Assembly (NCBI GenBank): GCA_016282215.1
Contig: JAEEKC010000108.1
Location: 1-14,087, forward strand
Length of the DNA: 14,087 nt
Origin: Lachnospiraceae bacterium
GTDB taxonomy: Bacteria; Bacillota; Clostridia; Lachnospirales; Lachnospiraceae
Direction of reading: 5' to 3'
Shown here: one piece after another, positions 1-6,968 of the stretch
Layout: every line of letters starts with the position of its first letter
Numbering within the stretch: position 1 is the first letter of the stretch
Notes under the pieces: model-generated
What the model was told of the DNA's origin: nothing
Seen by the model: only the letters and a program-made list of their open reading frames with translations
The model's database searches: none
Position numbers and translations under genes: made by a program

Positions 1-1218
1 CAAAAGATAGCGGCGCTGCCCTATGATGTATATAACAGAAAGGAAGCCTGCGGCGTGGTAAAAGATAATCCGCTTTCGTTTCTGGCCATCGACAGGGCCG
101 AGACTTCATTTCCGGATGAAGTGGATACTTACGCAGATGAGGTATATGACAAGGCGAATGCACTTTATGAAGAGCGTAAGGCAGACGGCAGTTTTGTGCA
201 GGAAGATGCTGCCTGCTATTATCTGTATGAACTGATTATGGACGGCCGCAGCCAGACCGGTATTGTCGGCTGTGCTTCGGTAGATGATTATGAAAGCGGT
301 GTGATCAAAAAGCATGAGAATACCCGTGCGGATAAGGAAAAAGACAGGATTCGTCATGTGGATGCCCTAAGCGCCCAGACCGGCCCGATCTTTTTGGCGC
401 ACAGGAAAAATGAGATCCTTTCAACTGTGAAGGAGCAGGTGAAAAAAGACAGCGCACCGCTTTACGACTTTACTTCCGATGACGGCATTATGCATAAAGT
501 ATGGAAGATCGCAGACGCGGATCTTTGCGAGAAAATAGCTGACGCATTCGGTGCCATGGATGCGATCTATATCGCTGACGGACATCACCGCTGCGCATCC
601 GCTGTGCGGGTATCCGGCATGAGAAGGGCGGCAAAGCCGGATTTCACCGGAGAAGAAGAATTCAATTATTTCTTATCGGTGCTGTTTTCCGATGACGAGC
701 TTCGGATCTTTGATTATAACAGAGTGGTAAAGGACTTAAACGGTCTTTCCAAAGAAGCGTTTTTGGATAAGGTAAAAGAAATTTTTACTGTGGAAATATT
801 TGACAAAGGTACGGCCGATGCAAAGGATAACGGCGCCTGCCGTCCTGCAAAGAAAGGTGAGTTCGGTATGTACTTGGATGATACCTGGTACAAACTGACC
901 ATCCGCGATGAACTTCAGTCCGATGATCCGGTAAAGGGACTCGACGTTTCCCTGCTGCAGGACAACCTGCTCGGACCGGTTCTTGGAATCGAGGATCCGA
1001 AGACCGATAAGCGTATTGATTTTGTCGGTGGTATCCGCGGACTTGGCGAACTGGAAAAGCGTTGTCATGCTGACTGCGTCGTAGCCTTTTCCATGTATCC
1101 CACGTCCATGGCGGAGCTTTTCGCGGTTGCCGATGCGGGCCTTTTAATGCCGCCGAAATCCACCTGGTTTGAGCCGAAGCTTCGGAGCGGGATCTTTATC
1201 CATGAGATTGAAAGGTAA
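1..1218 (+). CDS. DUF1015 family protein (COG4198), 5'-truncated by the window edge
   Basis: The reading frame is open from base 1 and already inside the conserved N-terminal motif AALPYDVYNRKEA, so the true start lies upstream; about 20 residues are probably missing. The GTG at 55 is internal to this conserved block. About 405 residues are visible. The most informative motif is ADGHHR (DGHHR at 577-591), the family signature, which resembles the DGHHR-type active-site motif of the ParB/Srx fold, the fold of the known free-serine kinases. The family is known to sit beside serA/serC in many Clostridia, so a role in serine metabolism is possible, but that is inference and no serine gene is visible here. 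The protein appears soluble, with no signal peptide or membrane segment seen. It ends at TAA 1216-1218, three bases before a folded repeat. The family assignment is firm; the biochemical function is open. Confidence 0.88.
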   Translation, partial: QKIAALPYDVYNRKEACGVVKDNPLSFLAIDRAETSFPDEVDTYADEVYDKANALYEERKADGSFVQEDAACYYLYELIMDGRSQTGIVGCASVDDYESGVIKKHENTRADKEKDRIRHVDALSAQTGPIFLAHRKNEILSTVKEQVKKDSAPLYDFTSDDGIMHKVWKIADADLCEKIADAFGAMDAIYIADGHHRCASAVRVSGMRRAAKPDFTGEEEFNYFLSVLFSDDELRIFDYNRVVKDLNGLSKEAFLDKVKEIFTVEIFDKGTADAKDNGACRPAKKGEFGMYLDDTWYKLTIRDELQSDDPVKGLDVSLLQDNLLGPVLGIEDPKTDKRIDFVGGIRGLGELEKRCHADCVVAFSMYPTSMAELFAVADAGLLMPPKSTWFEPKLRSGIFIHEIER

Positions 1219-1221
1219 ATG

Positions 1222-1279
1222 CCCCTCATCAGTCGCCTTCGGCGACAGCTTCCCCCAGAGGGGGAAGCCGGATATGAGG
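1222..1279. repeat. REP-like folded intergenic repeat
   Basis: A compact structured element lies three bases after the DUF1015 stop codon. Hairpin 1 is GTCGCC (1232-1237) paired with GGCGAC (1241-1246) over a TTC loop. Hairpin 2 is a perfect 9-bp stem, GCTTCCCCC (1248-1256) with GGGGGAAGC (1260-1268), loop AGA. An outer stem, CCTCAT (1224-1229) with ATGAGG (1274-1279), closes both, giving a three-way-junction shape. No T-tract follows, so it is not a classical terminator, although it could block 3' exonucleases. Short repeats with this CCTCATC...CTTCCCC...GGGGAAG layout are, from memory, scattered in many gut Clostridia genomes. Only one copy occurs in this window, so family membership is inferred. 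Confidence 0.6.
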
Positions 1280-1368
1280 ATGATCGGGTATAGAATGAAT
1301 AAAACAACTAAGAGACCGTAGTATAAATACCAAGCGATAACCATGTAATTAATTAGGAGGTACGGATC

Positions 1369-3885
1369 GTGACAAAGAAACTGTATCGCATGATGAACTG
1401 GGCAGATATTGAGGGAATTGTTTATTCGGAAGATGACAATCCGCACAGGCTGTTGGCACCGCAGAAAAAGGGAGCAAACATTCTGTTTCAGTTTTTTTAT
1501 CCGGGTGCGACAAAAGCCTGGGTTGTGATCGGCAAAAACAAATATGCCATGGAACTGGCGGATGAAGAAGGGTATTTTGCAGTCCTGGTTCCGCGGGCCG
1601 ATTTTATCACCACGCCGGACATTCCGCCTTACACTTATGAGGTGAAGATGGAAAAAGGCCGCACAAAGGAAGTGGAGGATCCTTACAGATTCGCACCTCA
1701 GATCAGCAAAAAAGAAGCCGATAAGTTCAATCAGGGTATTCACGATAAGGCTTATGAAATCCTCGGGGCACATCCGAAAACCATCGATGGTGTCCGCGGA
1801 GTTTACTTTGCTGTCTGGGCACCGAATGCACTGCGTGTCAGCGTGGTCGGCGATTTCAATGACTGGGACGGCAGGTTCCATCAGATGAGAAGGCTCTACG
1901 ACAGCGGCATTTTCGAGATCTTTGTTCCCTGCGCAAACGTAGGCGATAATTATAAATTTGAAGTCAAGATCCGTTCCGGCAAGGTGTTCTTAAAAGCAGA
2001 TCCTTACGGACTGGCAGCGCAGCTTCGTCCGAATACGGCATCCGTGATCGCAGACCTTTCTTCCTTCCGTTGGCAGGATGAAAAGTGGATGAAGGACCGT
2101 AAGGCCTTCAAGGCGGATACGGCACCTATCAGTGTCTATGAACTGCATCTGGGTTCTTTTGCCAAACCGGAAGGCGAAGATGCGCCGCAGTTTTATAACT
2201 ATAAAGAACTTGCGCCGAAGATCATTTCCTATGTGAAAGAAATGGGATATACCCATATCGAATTGATGCCGGTCATGGAACACCCTCTGGATAACTCCTG
2301 GGGCTATCAGATCACCGGCTATTTCGCGCCGACGGCACGTTTCGGTACACCGCAGGATTTTCAGTATTTTATGAACGAGATGCATAAAGCGGGGATCGGC
2401 GTGATCTTAGACTGGTCCATCGCGCATTTCCCGCGGGATGCACACGGCCTGGGCTATTTTGACGGCACGCATCTGTATGAGCATGCGGATCCGAGACAGG
2501 GCGTTCATCCGCACTGGGATACGCTGATCTTTAACTACGGCAGGCCGGAAGTAAAGAACTTCCTGATCTCCAGCGCCATGTTTTGGCTGCGGACTTATCA
2601 TGCAGACGGCATCCGCATGGACGCAGTTTCCTCAATGCTGTATTTAGACTACGGCAGAGCAGACGGCGAGTGGATTCCGAATATGTATGGCGGAAAAGAA
2701 AATCTCGATGCCATTGACTTGTGCCGCACCTTGTCAGGTCTGATCCATGGTGCAAAAGACGGCGCCCTTCTGATCGCAGAAGAATCCACTGCATGGCCGA
2801 AGGTAACGGAAGCACCGGAAGAAGATGGTCTGGGATTTGATTTTAAGTGGAATATGGGCCAGATGAACGATATGACCGATTACATGCGGTTTGATCCGTT
2901 CTTCCGCGCACAGCATCACGGTCAGGTCACTCTTTCTATGGTATATCATTACAGCGAGAAGTTTATGTTGGAAGTCTCCCATGATGAAGTGGTTCATGGG
3001 AAGTCTTCCATGATAGGAAAGATGCCGGGAGATATTCCGGAGAAGTTCGCAAACCTGCGTGCATTTTACGGATTTATGCTGGCGCATCCCGGCAAAAAGC
3101 TCTTGTTCATGGGTCAGGATATCGGTGAATTCGATGAGTGGAACGAAGAACGCTCCGTGCAATGGGATCTGCTTTCCTATGACAGCCATAAAGGCCTGCA
3201 AACCTATGTAAAGACGCTGAATGAACTCTATGCGAAATATCCGGCCCTGTCTGTTATGGATTATGATCCGGATGGTTTTGAATGGGTCAATGCCATTTCC
3301 GCAAATGAAAATGTGGTCGTATTCCTTCGCAAATGCGAAAAAGAAAACGACTTCCTGCTGGTTGTCTGCAACTTTGCAAATGAAGACCGGAAGGAGTACC
3401 GCGTTGGCGTGCCTTTTGCCGGAAAATACAAGGAAATCCTGAATTCCGACGCCAAGAAGTTCGGCGGCAAGGGCTTTGTCAATGTCAGGGCGATCCATTC
3501 CGATGAGCAGGAATGGGATAACCGGGATAACAGCATTGGCTTTAAGATGCCGGCTTTGTCCGTTCAGATCTTCAGTTATACGCCGTTTACGGAGAAAGAG
3601 CTGGCCGATATCGAGCGTCGCAAAGAAGAGGACAGACAGCGTCAGATTGAGCTGCAGAAGCTTTCCGAGGCAACCGAGGCTGAGAAAGCAGCAAGACAGG
3701 CTGCCAATGAGGCCAAGGAAAGAGCCAGGATCGCGCAGGAAGAGGCGAAGATCGCACTGAAGCATGCGATGGAAGAAGCGAGGATAGCCGAAGCACTGGA
3801 AAAAGAAGCAAAGGAACTCGAAAAGGCAGCCAAGAAAGCAAAAGCAAACCGTGAGCATGTGAAAGAAACGGCTAAATATCTGTAA
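1369..3885 (+). CDS. glgB: 1,4-alpha-glucan branching enzyme with C-terminal coiled-coil tail
   Basis: The enzyme cleaves alpha-1,4 glucan and re-attaches the chain by an alpha-1,6 bond during cytosolic glycogen synthesis. Start is GTG 1369, 8 bases after AGGAGG (1355-1360). In order: an N-terminal beta module (about 1-110), a CBM48-like domain with VVGDFNDWDGR (about 130-235), a GH13 (beta/alpha)8 catalytic domain, and a C-terminal beta domain ending near 740. Catalytic residues are visible: nucleophile D418 in GIRMDAVSS, acid/base E471 in LIAEESTAWP, and D539 in VSHDEVVHGK. The GlgB hallmark AHFPRDAHGLGYFDGT is also present. About 95 residues (about 741-838) form a Glu/Lys/Ala/Arg-rich helical tail not present in typical GlgB of about 630-730 residues. 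No other glg gene is adjacent, and no terminator is obvious downstream. The identity is secure; the role of the tail is unknown. Confidence 0.96.
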   Translation: MTKKLYRMMNWADIEGIVYSEDDNPHRLLAPQKKGANILFQFFYPGATKAWVVIGKNKYAMELADEEGYFAVLVPRADFITTPDIPPYTYEVKMEKGRTKEVEDPYRFAPQISKKEADKFNQGIHDKAYEILGAHPKTIDGVRGVYFAVWAPNALRVSVVGDFNDWDGRFHQMRRLYDSGIFEIFVPCANVGDNYKFEVKIRSGKVFLKADPYGLAAQLRPNTASVIADLSSFRWQDEKWMKDRKAFKADTAPISVYELHLGSFAKPEGEDAPQFYNYKELAPKIISYVKEMGYTHIELMPVMEHPLDNSWGYQITGYFAPTARFGTPQDFQYFMNEMHKAGIGVILDWSIAHFPRDAHGLGYFDGTHLYEHADPRQGVHPHWDTLIFNYGRPEVKNFLISSAMFWLRTYHADGIRMDAVSSMLYLDYGRADGEWIPNMYGGKENLDAIDLCRTLSGLIHGAKDGALLIAEESTAWPKVTEAPEEDGLGFDFKWNMGQMNDMTDYMRFDPFFRAQHHGQVTLSMVYHYSEKFMLEVSHDEVVHGKSSMIGKMPGDIPEKFANLRAFYGFMLAHPGKKLLFMGQDIGEFDEWNEERSVQWDLLSYDSHKGLQTYVKTLNELYAKYPALSVMDYDPDGFEWVNAISANENVVVFLRKCEKENDFLLVVCNFANEDRKEYRVGVPFAGKYKEILNSDAKKFGGKGFVNVRAIHSDEQEWDNRDNSIGFKMPALSVQIFSYTPFTEKELADIERRKEEDRQRQIELQKLSEATEAEKAARQAANEAKERARIAQEEAKIALKHAMEEARIAEALEKEAKELEKAAKKAKANREHVKETAKYL

Positions 3886-4017
3886 GATCCGGATAGCGGC
3901 TGGAAATCAACTGCTGATATAGACAGATGAGCGGAGATTTTGATACCGATTTATGGTGAAAGTGTCTGATTATTTCGCGAAAATTCGTCCAAAATTTGTA
4001 GATATTTGCGGTTTTGC

Positions 4018-4046
4018 TTGACATAACATACAGAAAAGTTTAGAAT
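4018..4046 (+). promoter_or_regulatory. Sigma-A-type promoter for rny
   Basis: A perfect -35 TTGACA (4018-4023), a 17-base spacer and a -10 TAGAAT (4041-4046) sit about 100 bases before the rny start. The match is near consensus in an AT-rich spacer, so transcription probably begins near 4053 with a 5' leader of about 90 nt. Confidence 0.8.
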
Positions 4047-4125
4047 TGTAGTGTTGTATGTTTTGAGAATTGAGATATGGTAATTTTGATATCCCATTAT
4101 CATATGTGTACAATGAAAACTAAAT

Positions 4126-4139
4126 AAGGAGGTGCTCCT
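4126..4139 (+). promoter_or_regulatory. rny ribosome-binding site within a small inverted repeat
   Basis: AAGGAGGTG (4126-4134) is a near-perfect Shine-Dalgarno sequence 8 bases before ATG 4143. The AGGAG core (4127-4131) is followed after GTG by its exact complement CTCCT (4135-4139), so the site can fold on itself with a 3-nt loop. It may be a modest translational brake; the stem is only 5 bp. Confidence 0.6.
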
Positions 4140-4142
4140 GTA

Positions 4143-5699
4143 ATGCCACCAATTGCAATTGCTGTGATCTGCGTGATCGTTGCACTTGCGGTTGCGATTC
4201 CGGTAACGGCCAAAGTCACCAAAACTAATGTGTTAAAAGAGGTGGAGACCAAGGTCGGCAATGCGGATGAGAAAGCAAGGAACATTATCGACGAAGCCAT
4301 TAAGACAGCGGAGGCCAAGAAGAGGGAAGGCCTGCTGGAGATTAAGGAAGAGTCGATCAAGGCGAAGAATGACCTCGATAAAGAGATCAAGGAACGCCGT
4401 ACGGAGATTTCCCGTTCCGAGCGAAGAATCCAGCAGAAGGAAGAGAACATCGACAAGAAGACCGATGCGATCGAACGGAAAGAGCAGTCGCTGGCTGCAA
4501 GAGAGGAAGATCTCGCTAAGCAGAAAAAGGAAATTGCAAGTCTGAATGAGCAAAGATTACAGGAACTCGAACGAATCTCAGGATTGACCTCTGAACAGGC
4601 AAAAGAGCATTTGCTGAAAATTGTTGAAGAAGATGTCAAACATGAAACTGCAGTCATGGTCAAGGAACTCGAGCAGAGAGCACGGGAAGAGGCTGATAAA
4701 AAGGCCAAAGAGATCGTAGTCGGTGCCATCCAGAGATGTGCAGCTGATTATGTATCCGAAACAACGGTTACCGTTGTCCAGCTTCCCGGTGACGAGATGA
4801 AGGGCAGGATCATCGGCCGTGAGGGAAGAAATATAAGAACTCTCGAGACGATGACCGGTGTTGACCTGATCATTGATGATACGCCCGAAGCGGTCGTATT
4901 GTCCAGTTTCGATCCCGTCAGACGTGAAGTGGCCCGTATGGCCCTTGAGAAGCTGATCGTTGACGGACGCATTCACCCCGCCAAGATTGAAGAGACGGTG
5001 GAGAAGGCACAAAAAGAAGTCGAAGCAATGTTGAAGGAAGAAGGAGAAAATGCAACGCTTGAAGTCGGCGTACATGGTATCCATCCTGAACTTGTGAAAC
5101 TTCTCGGCCGGTTGAAATACCGTACCAGTTTCGGACAGAATGTCCTGAAACATTCCATTGAAGTAGCCCACTTGTCGGGCCTGATCGCTTCAGAAATGGG
5201 GCTGGATATCAGGATGGCAAAAAGGGCCGGTCTGTTACACGATATCGGAAAAGCAGTCGATCAGGACAGAGAAGGATCGCACGTACAACTCGGTGCGGAA
5301 CTTTGCCGGAAATATAAAGAAGGCCCTGTTGTGATCAATGCAGTGGAATCCCATCACGGCGATGTGGAGCCTACATCTCTGATCTCCTGTATCGTACAGG
5401 CAGCAGATACCATTTCTGCAGCCAGACCGGGCGCAAGAAGGGAAACTTTAGAGACTTATACCACAAGGTTAAAACAATTAGAAGAAATCACCAACAATTT
5501 CAAAGGCGTTGACAAATCTTTTGCAATTCAGGCGGGCAGAGAGGTTCGTGTCATGGTAGTTCCTGAAAAGGTTACTGATTCCGACATGGTCCTGATGGCA
5601 AGGAATATCGCAAAGCAGATTGAAGCTGAGATGCAATATCCCGGAACGATCAAGGTCAATGTGATCAGAGAATCGCGCGTTACGGACTTCGCCAAGTAA
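4143..5699 (+). CDS. rny: Ribonuclease Y
   Basis: RNase Y is the membrane-anchored endoribonuclease that starts decay of many mRNAs in Firmicutes and scaffolds the degradosome-like complex. The 518-residue length fits the family. Domains: one N-terminal membrane anchor (residues about 4-22, AIAVICVIVALAVAIPV); a long charged coiled coil (about 30-190); a KH RNA-binding domain with GRIIGREGRN (221-230); and an HD phosphohydrolase domain with H337 (VLKHS), the metal-binding HD pair H366-D367 (LLHDIGKA) and D422 (QAADTIS). Start ATG 4143 follows a strong SD. The gene is monocistronic by its signals, with its own promoter at 4018-4046 and an intrinsic terminator directly downstream. All key motifs are intact. 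It could in principle titrate its own mRNA, as autoregulation is plausible for decay enzymes, but nothing here proves it. Confidence 0.97.
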   Translation: MPPIAIAVICVIVALAVAIPVTAKVTKTNVLKEVETKVGNADEKARNIIDEAIKTAEAKKREGLLEIKEESIKAKNDLDKEIKERRTEISRSERRIQQKEENIDKKTDAIERKEQSLAAREEDLAKQKKEIASLNEQRLQELERISGLTSEQAKEHLLKIVEEDVKHETAVMVKELEQRAREEADKKAKEIVVGAIQRCAADYVSETTVTVVQLPGDEMKGRIIGREGRNIRTLETMTGVDLIIDDTPEAVVLSSFDPVRREVARMALEKLIVDGRIHPAKIEETVEKAQKEVEAMLKEEGENATLEVGVHGIHPELVKLLGRLKYRTSFGQNVLKHSIEVAHLSGLIASEMGLDIRMAKRAGLLHDIGKAVDQDREGSHVQLGAELCRKYKEGPVVINAVESHHGDVEPTSLISCIVQAADTISAARPGARRETLETYTTRLKQLEEITNNFKGVDKSFAIQAGREVRVMVVPEKVTDSDMVLMARNIAKQIEAEMQYPGTIKVNVIRESRVTDFAK

Positions 5700-5709
5700 A
5701 AGCGAAAAC

Positions 5710-5737
5710 AAGACCCCGGTTAGCCCGGGGTCTTTTG
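5710..5737 (+). terminator. Rho-independent terminator after rny
   Basis: A 10-bp perfect stem AAGACCCCGG (5710-5719; its first A is base 5710) pairs with CCGGGGTCTT (5725-5734) over loop TTAGC, followed by more T residues. It starts 11 bases after the rny stop. Confidence 0.9.
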
Positions 5738-5809
5738 TTGTGCCAAATGATGCAAGTGCTATATAAAATAAGAATGAATGAAATTCGAAAAAATGAAATA
5801 AAAAGATGC

Positions 5810-5838
5810 TTGATAAATAAGGTTTACCCGTGTAAAAT
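5810..5838 (+). promoter_or_regulatory. Sigma-A-type promoter for the miniprotein-Nudix pair
   Basis: TTGATA (5810-5815), a 17-base spacer and TAAAAT (5833-5838) lie between the rny terminator and the 47-codon ORF. Predicted transcription start is near 5845, giving a leader of about 33 nt. Confidence 0.65.
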
Positions 5839-5877
5839 ATAAATGTTAAATAGATATAAAAAAACAGGAGAAACAAC

Positions 5878-6021
5878 ATGGACGCATCAAATGCAGCAGC
5901 TTCAGTTTTCTTTTTGCTCGGCGGCGGACTTCTTATCATCATTTTCGCTGTTGTGGCAACCGTGACAGGTACCGTATCTTCGGTTGTGGCATCAATAGTC
6001 GATGATGAGGCGGAAGACTGA
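5878..6021 (+). CDS. 47-residue single-pass membrane miniprotein, unknown function
   Basis: ATG 5878 is placed 7 bases after AGGAG (5866-5870) and the frame runs 47 codons to TGA 6019-6021. The product has a short polar N-terminus (MDASNAAAS), one hydrophobic stretch (about residues 9-37, containing FFLLGGGLLIIIFAVVA) and an acidic end (DDEAED), which predicts a single transmembrane helix. It has its own promoter and SD, and its stop is two bases from the ATG of the Nudix gene, so the two are almost certainly co-transcribed and translationally coupled. The Nudix gene has only a weak SD of its own. I do not recognise a family. Sodium-pump decarboxylase gamma subunits also have one helix, but there is no supporting context. 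It is too short for most ORF thresholds and easily missed. Confidence 0.7.
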   Translation: MDASNAAASVFFLLGGGLLIIIFAVVATVTGTVSSVVASIVDDEAED

Positions 6022-6023
6022 TC

Positions 6024-6575
6024 ATGAGTGAGTTATATAAACGACTGGATCGGAGACTTGTTTACGAAGGCTCTATTCTAACGGTCTATGAAGATACCAT
6101 GCAGATCCCGAATGGCAATACCGCAAGCTGGGATTTTGTGGATCATAAAGGCGCGGCGGCGGTTGTGGCAGTCAGGGATGACGGGAAGCTTCTAATGGTA
6201 AAGCAATACCGCAATGCCTTGGAGCGGGAAACATTGGAGATCCCTGCAGGCGGCAGGGATGGACGTCAGGAACCTTTTCTGGACTGTGCCCATCGTGAAC
6301 TGGAAGAAGAGACCGGCTATCGCTGTAAAAAAGAAGAGATGGAGTTTTTGATCTCTCTTCGTACAACGGTGGCCTTCTGCAACGAACAGATCGATGTCTT
6401 TGTGGCGAGGAATCTTGAGAAGACTTCCCAGCATCTGGATGAAGATGAGTATTTAAATGTCGTTGCGATGGATCCAGGTGAGCTTGTTGAGATGATCTAT
6501 ACCGGAAAGCTGCAGGATTCCAAGACGGTTGCCGCTGTCCTGGCATACAAGGCTAAGTACCTGGCGCATTCATAA
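6024..6575 (+). CDS. Nudix hydrolase, ADP-ribose pyrophosphatase type
   Basis: This is a 183-residue cytosolic Nudix enzyme. The Nudix box G-x5-E-x7-REUxEExGU is complete at residues 77-99 (G77, E83, RELEEETGY 91-99), giving the metal-binding glutamates E92, E95 and E96. The preceding VVAVRDDGKLLMVKQYRNALERETLEIPAG pattern, split here as LMVKQYR (57-63) and ETLEIPAGG (69-77), is typical of ADP-ribose pyrophosphatases (NudF/YqkG-like), which split ADP-ribose into AMP and ribose-5-phosphate. Substrate is inferred from this similarity and other nucleoside diphosphate sugars are possible. The start lies two bases after the miniprotein stop with only weak SD-like bases, so it probably relies on coupled translation. 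It ends at a terminator 56 bases downstream. Confidence 0.9.
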   Translation: MSELYKRLDRRLVYEGSILTVYEDTMQIPNGNTASWDFVDHKGAAAVVAVRDDGKLLMVKQYRNALERETLEIPAGGRDGRQEPFLDCAHRELEEETGYRCKKEEMEFLISLRTTVAFCNEQIDVFVARNLEKTSQHLDEDEYLNVVAMDPGELVEMIYTGKLQDSKTVAAVLAYKAKYLAHS

Positions 6576-6630
6576 AGCATTTGTAAGTATATTGACTGTA
6601 ACGGTTGAAATCAATTTATACGAATTTTCA

Positions 6631-6667
6631 AAGGCGGAAATCGATGATTTTCGCCTTGCTTTTTTTC
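6631..6667 (+). terminator. Rho-independent terminator after the Nudix gene
   Basis: A 12-bp stem, AAGGCGGAAATC (6631-6642) with GATTTTCGCCTT (6646-6657), one G-U pair, loop GAT, is followed by a run of seven T (6660-6666). Confidence 0.88.
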
Positions 6668-6968
6668 GTCGGAGACTGGCTTTTCATGTAAACATAACAA
6701 AAATAAGACTAAAATGTTATGTAAATATTATTTTTTTGTTACATAATTTTTACAAGATGTTGGGTGGGCGTTTTGAGGGCTTTTCCATATCTTGCGATTT
6801 TCCCCGAAAACGCCCGTTTTACGGCACTTTTCATGCAAAAATAATGTTTGCTTTTCTTGAGATTTCCCTATATAATAAGTCTTGCGCGGTAGATTACATA
6901 ATGTTTTTTTACGGCACATTTTGTTGACCGGACAGGTTAAAAGCTTATATTGTGGGGTTTTTGATTTT
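6668..6968. other. AT-rich gene-free spacer upstream of xerD with nested inverted repeats
   Basis: No convincing gene lies here. It holds TTATGTAA/TTACATAA octamers at 6717-6724 (+), 6739-6746 (-) and 6894-6901 (-). The first two form an inverted pair, and ACATAAC (6692-6698) with GTTATGT (6716-6722) forms a competing one. A hairpin of GGGCGTTTT (6766-6774) and AAAACGCCC (6807-6815) overlaps a second possible hairpin at 6804-6824. The block TTTTACGGCAC occurs at 6817-6827 and 6907-6917. The xerD promoter is inside the region. Confidence 0.6.
6848..6876 (+). promoter_or_regulatory. Probable xerD promoter
   Basis: A perfect -10 TATAAT (6871-6876) lies 17 bases after a weak -35 TTGCTT (6848-6853, three of six matches). 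Predicted start is near 6883, giving a leader of about 86 nt to ATG 6969. Confidence 0.55.

Noticed and set aside
55..57. GTG 55 as the start of the DUF1015 gene
   Set aside because: The same frame is open to base 1 and encodes the conserved AALPYDV region upstream of it.
2734..3858. 374-codon antisense frame across glgB, and other long antisense frames
   Set aside because: They are mirror images of strongly coding + strand genes with complete catalytic motifs; no SD or protein-family features on the antisense strand.
3973..3982. Palindrome TTTCGCGAAA between glgB and rny
   Set aside because: A 10-base palindrome with no second copy and no link to a promoter box; could be chance in this spacer.
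6700..6727. Possible complete dif site
   Set aside because: The right arm TTATGTAAATA fits a XerD half-site, but the 11 bases at the XerC position do not resemble a XerC arm, and the other inverted copies are spaced 14-19 bases, not 6.
6529..6927. 132-codon + strand frame overlapping the end of the Nudix gene and the spacer
   Set aside because: It starts inside the Nudix gene, crosses a strong terminator and runs through AT-rich repeats; no SD and no protein-like pattern.
6882..6968. In-frame upstream extension of xerD from ATG 6882
   Set aside because: It lies at the predicted transcription start, has no SD, and the added 29 residues do not look like a XerD N-terminus.
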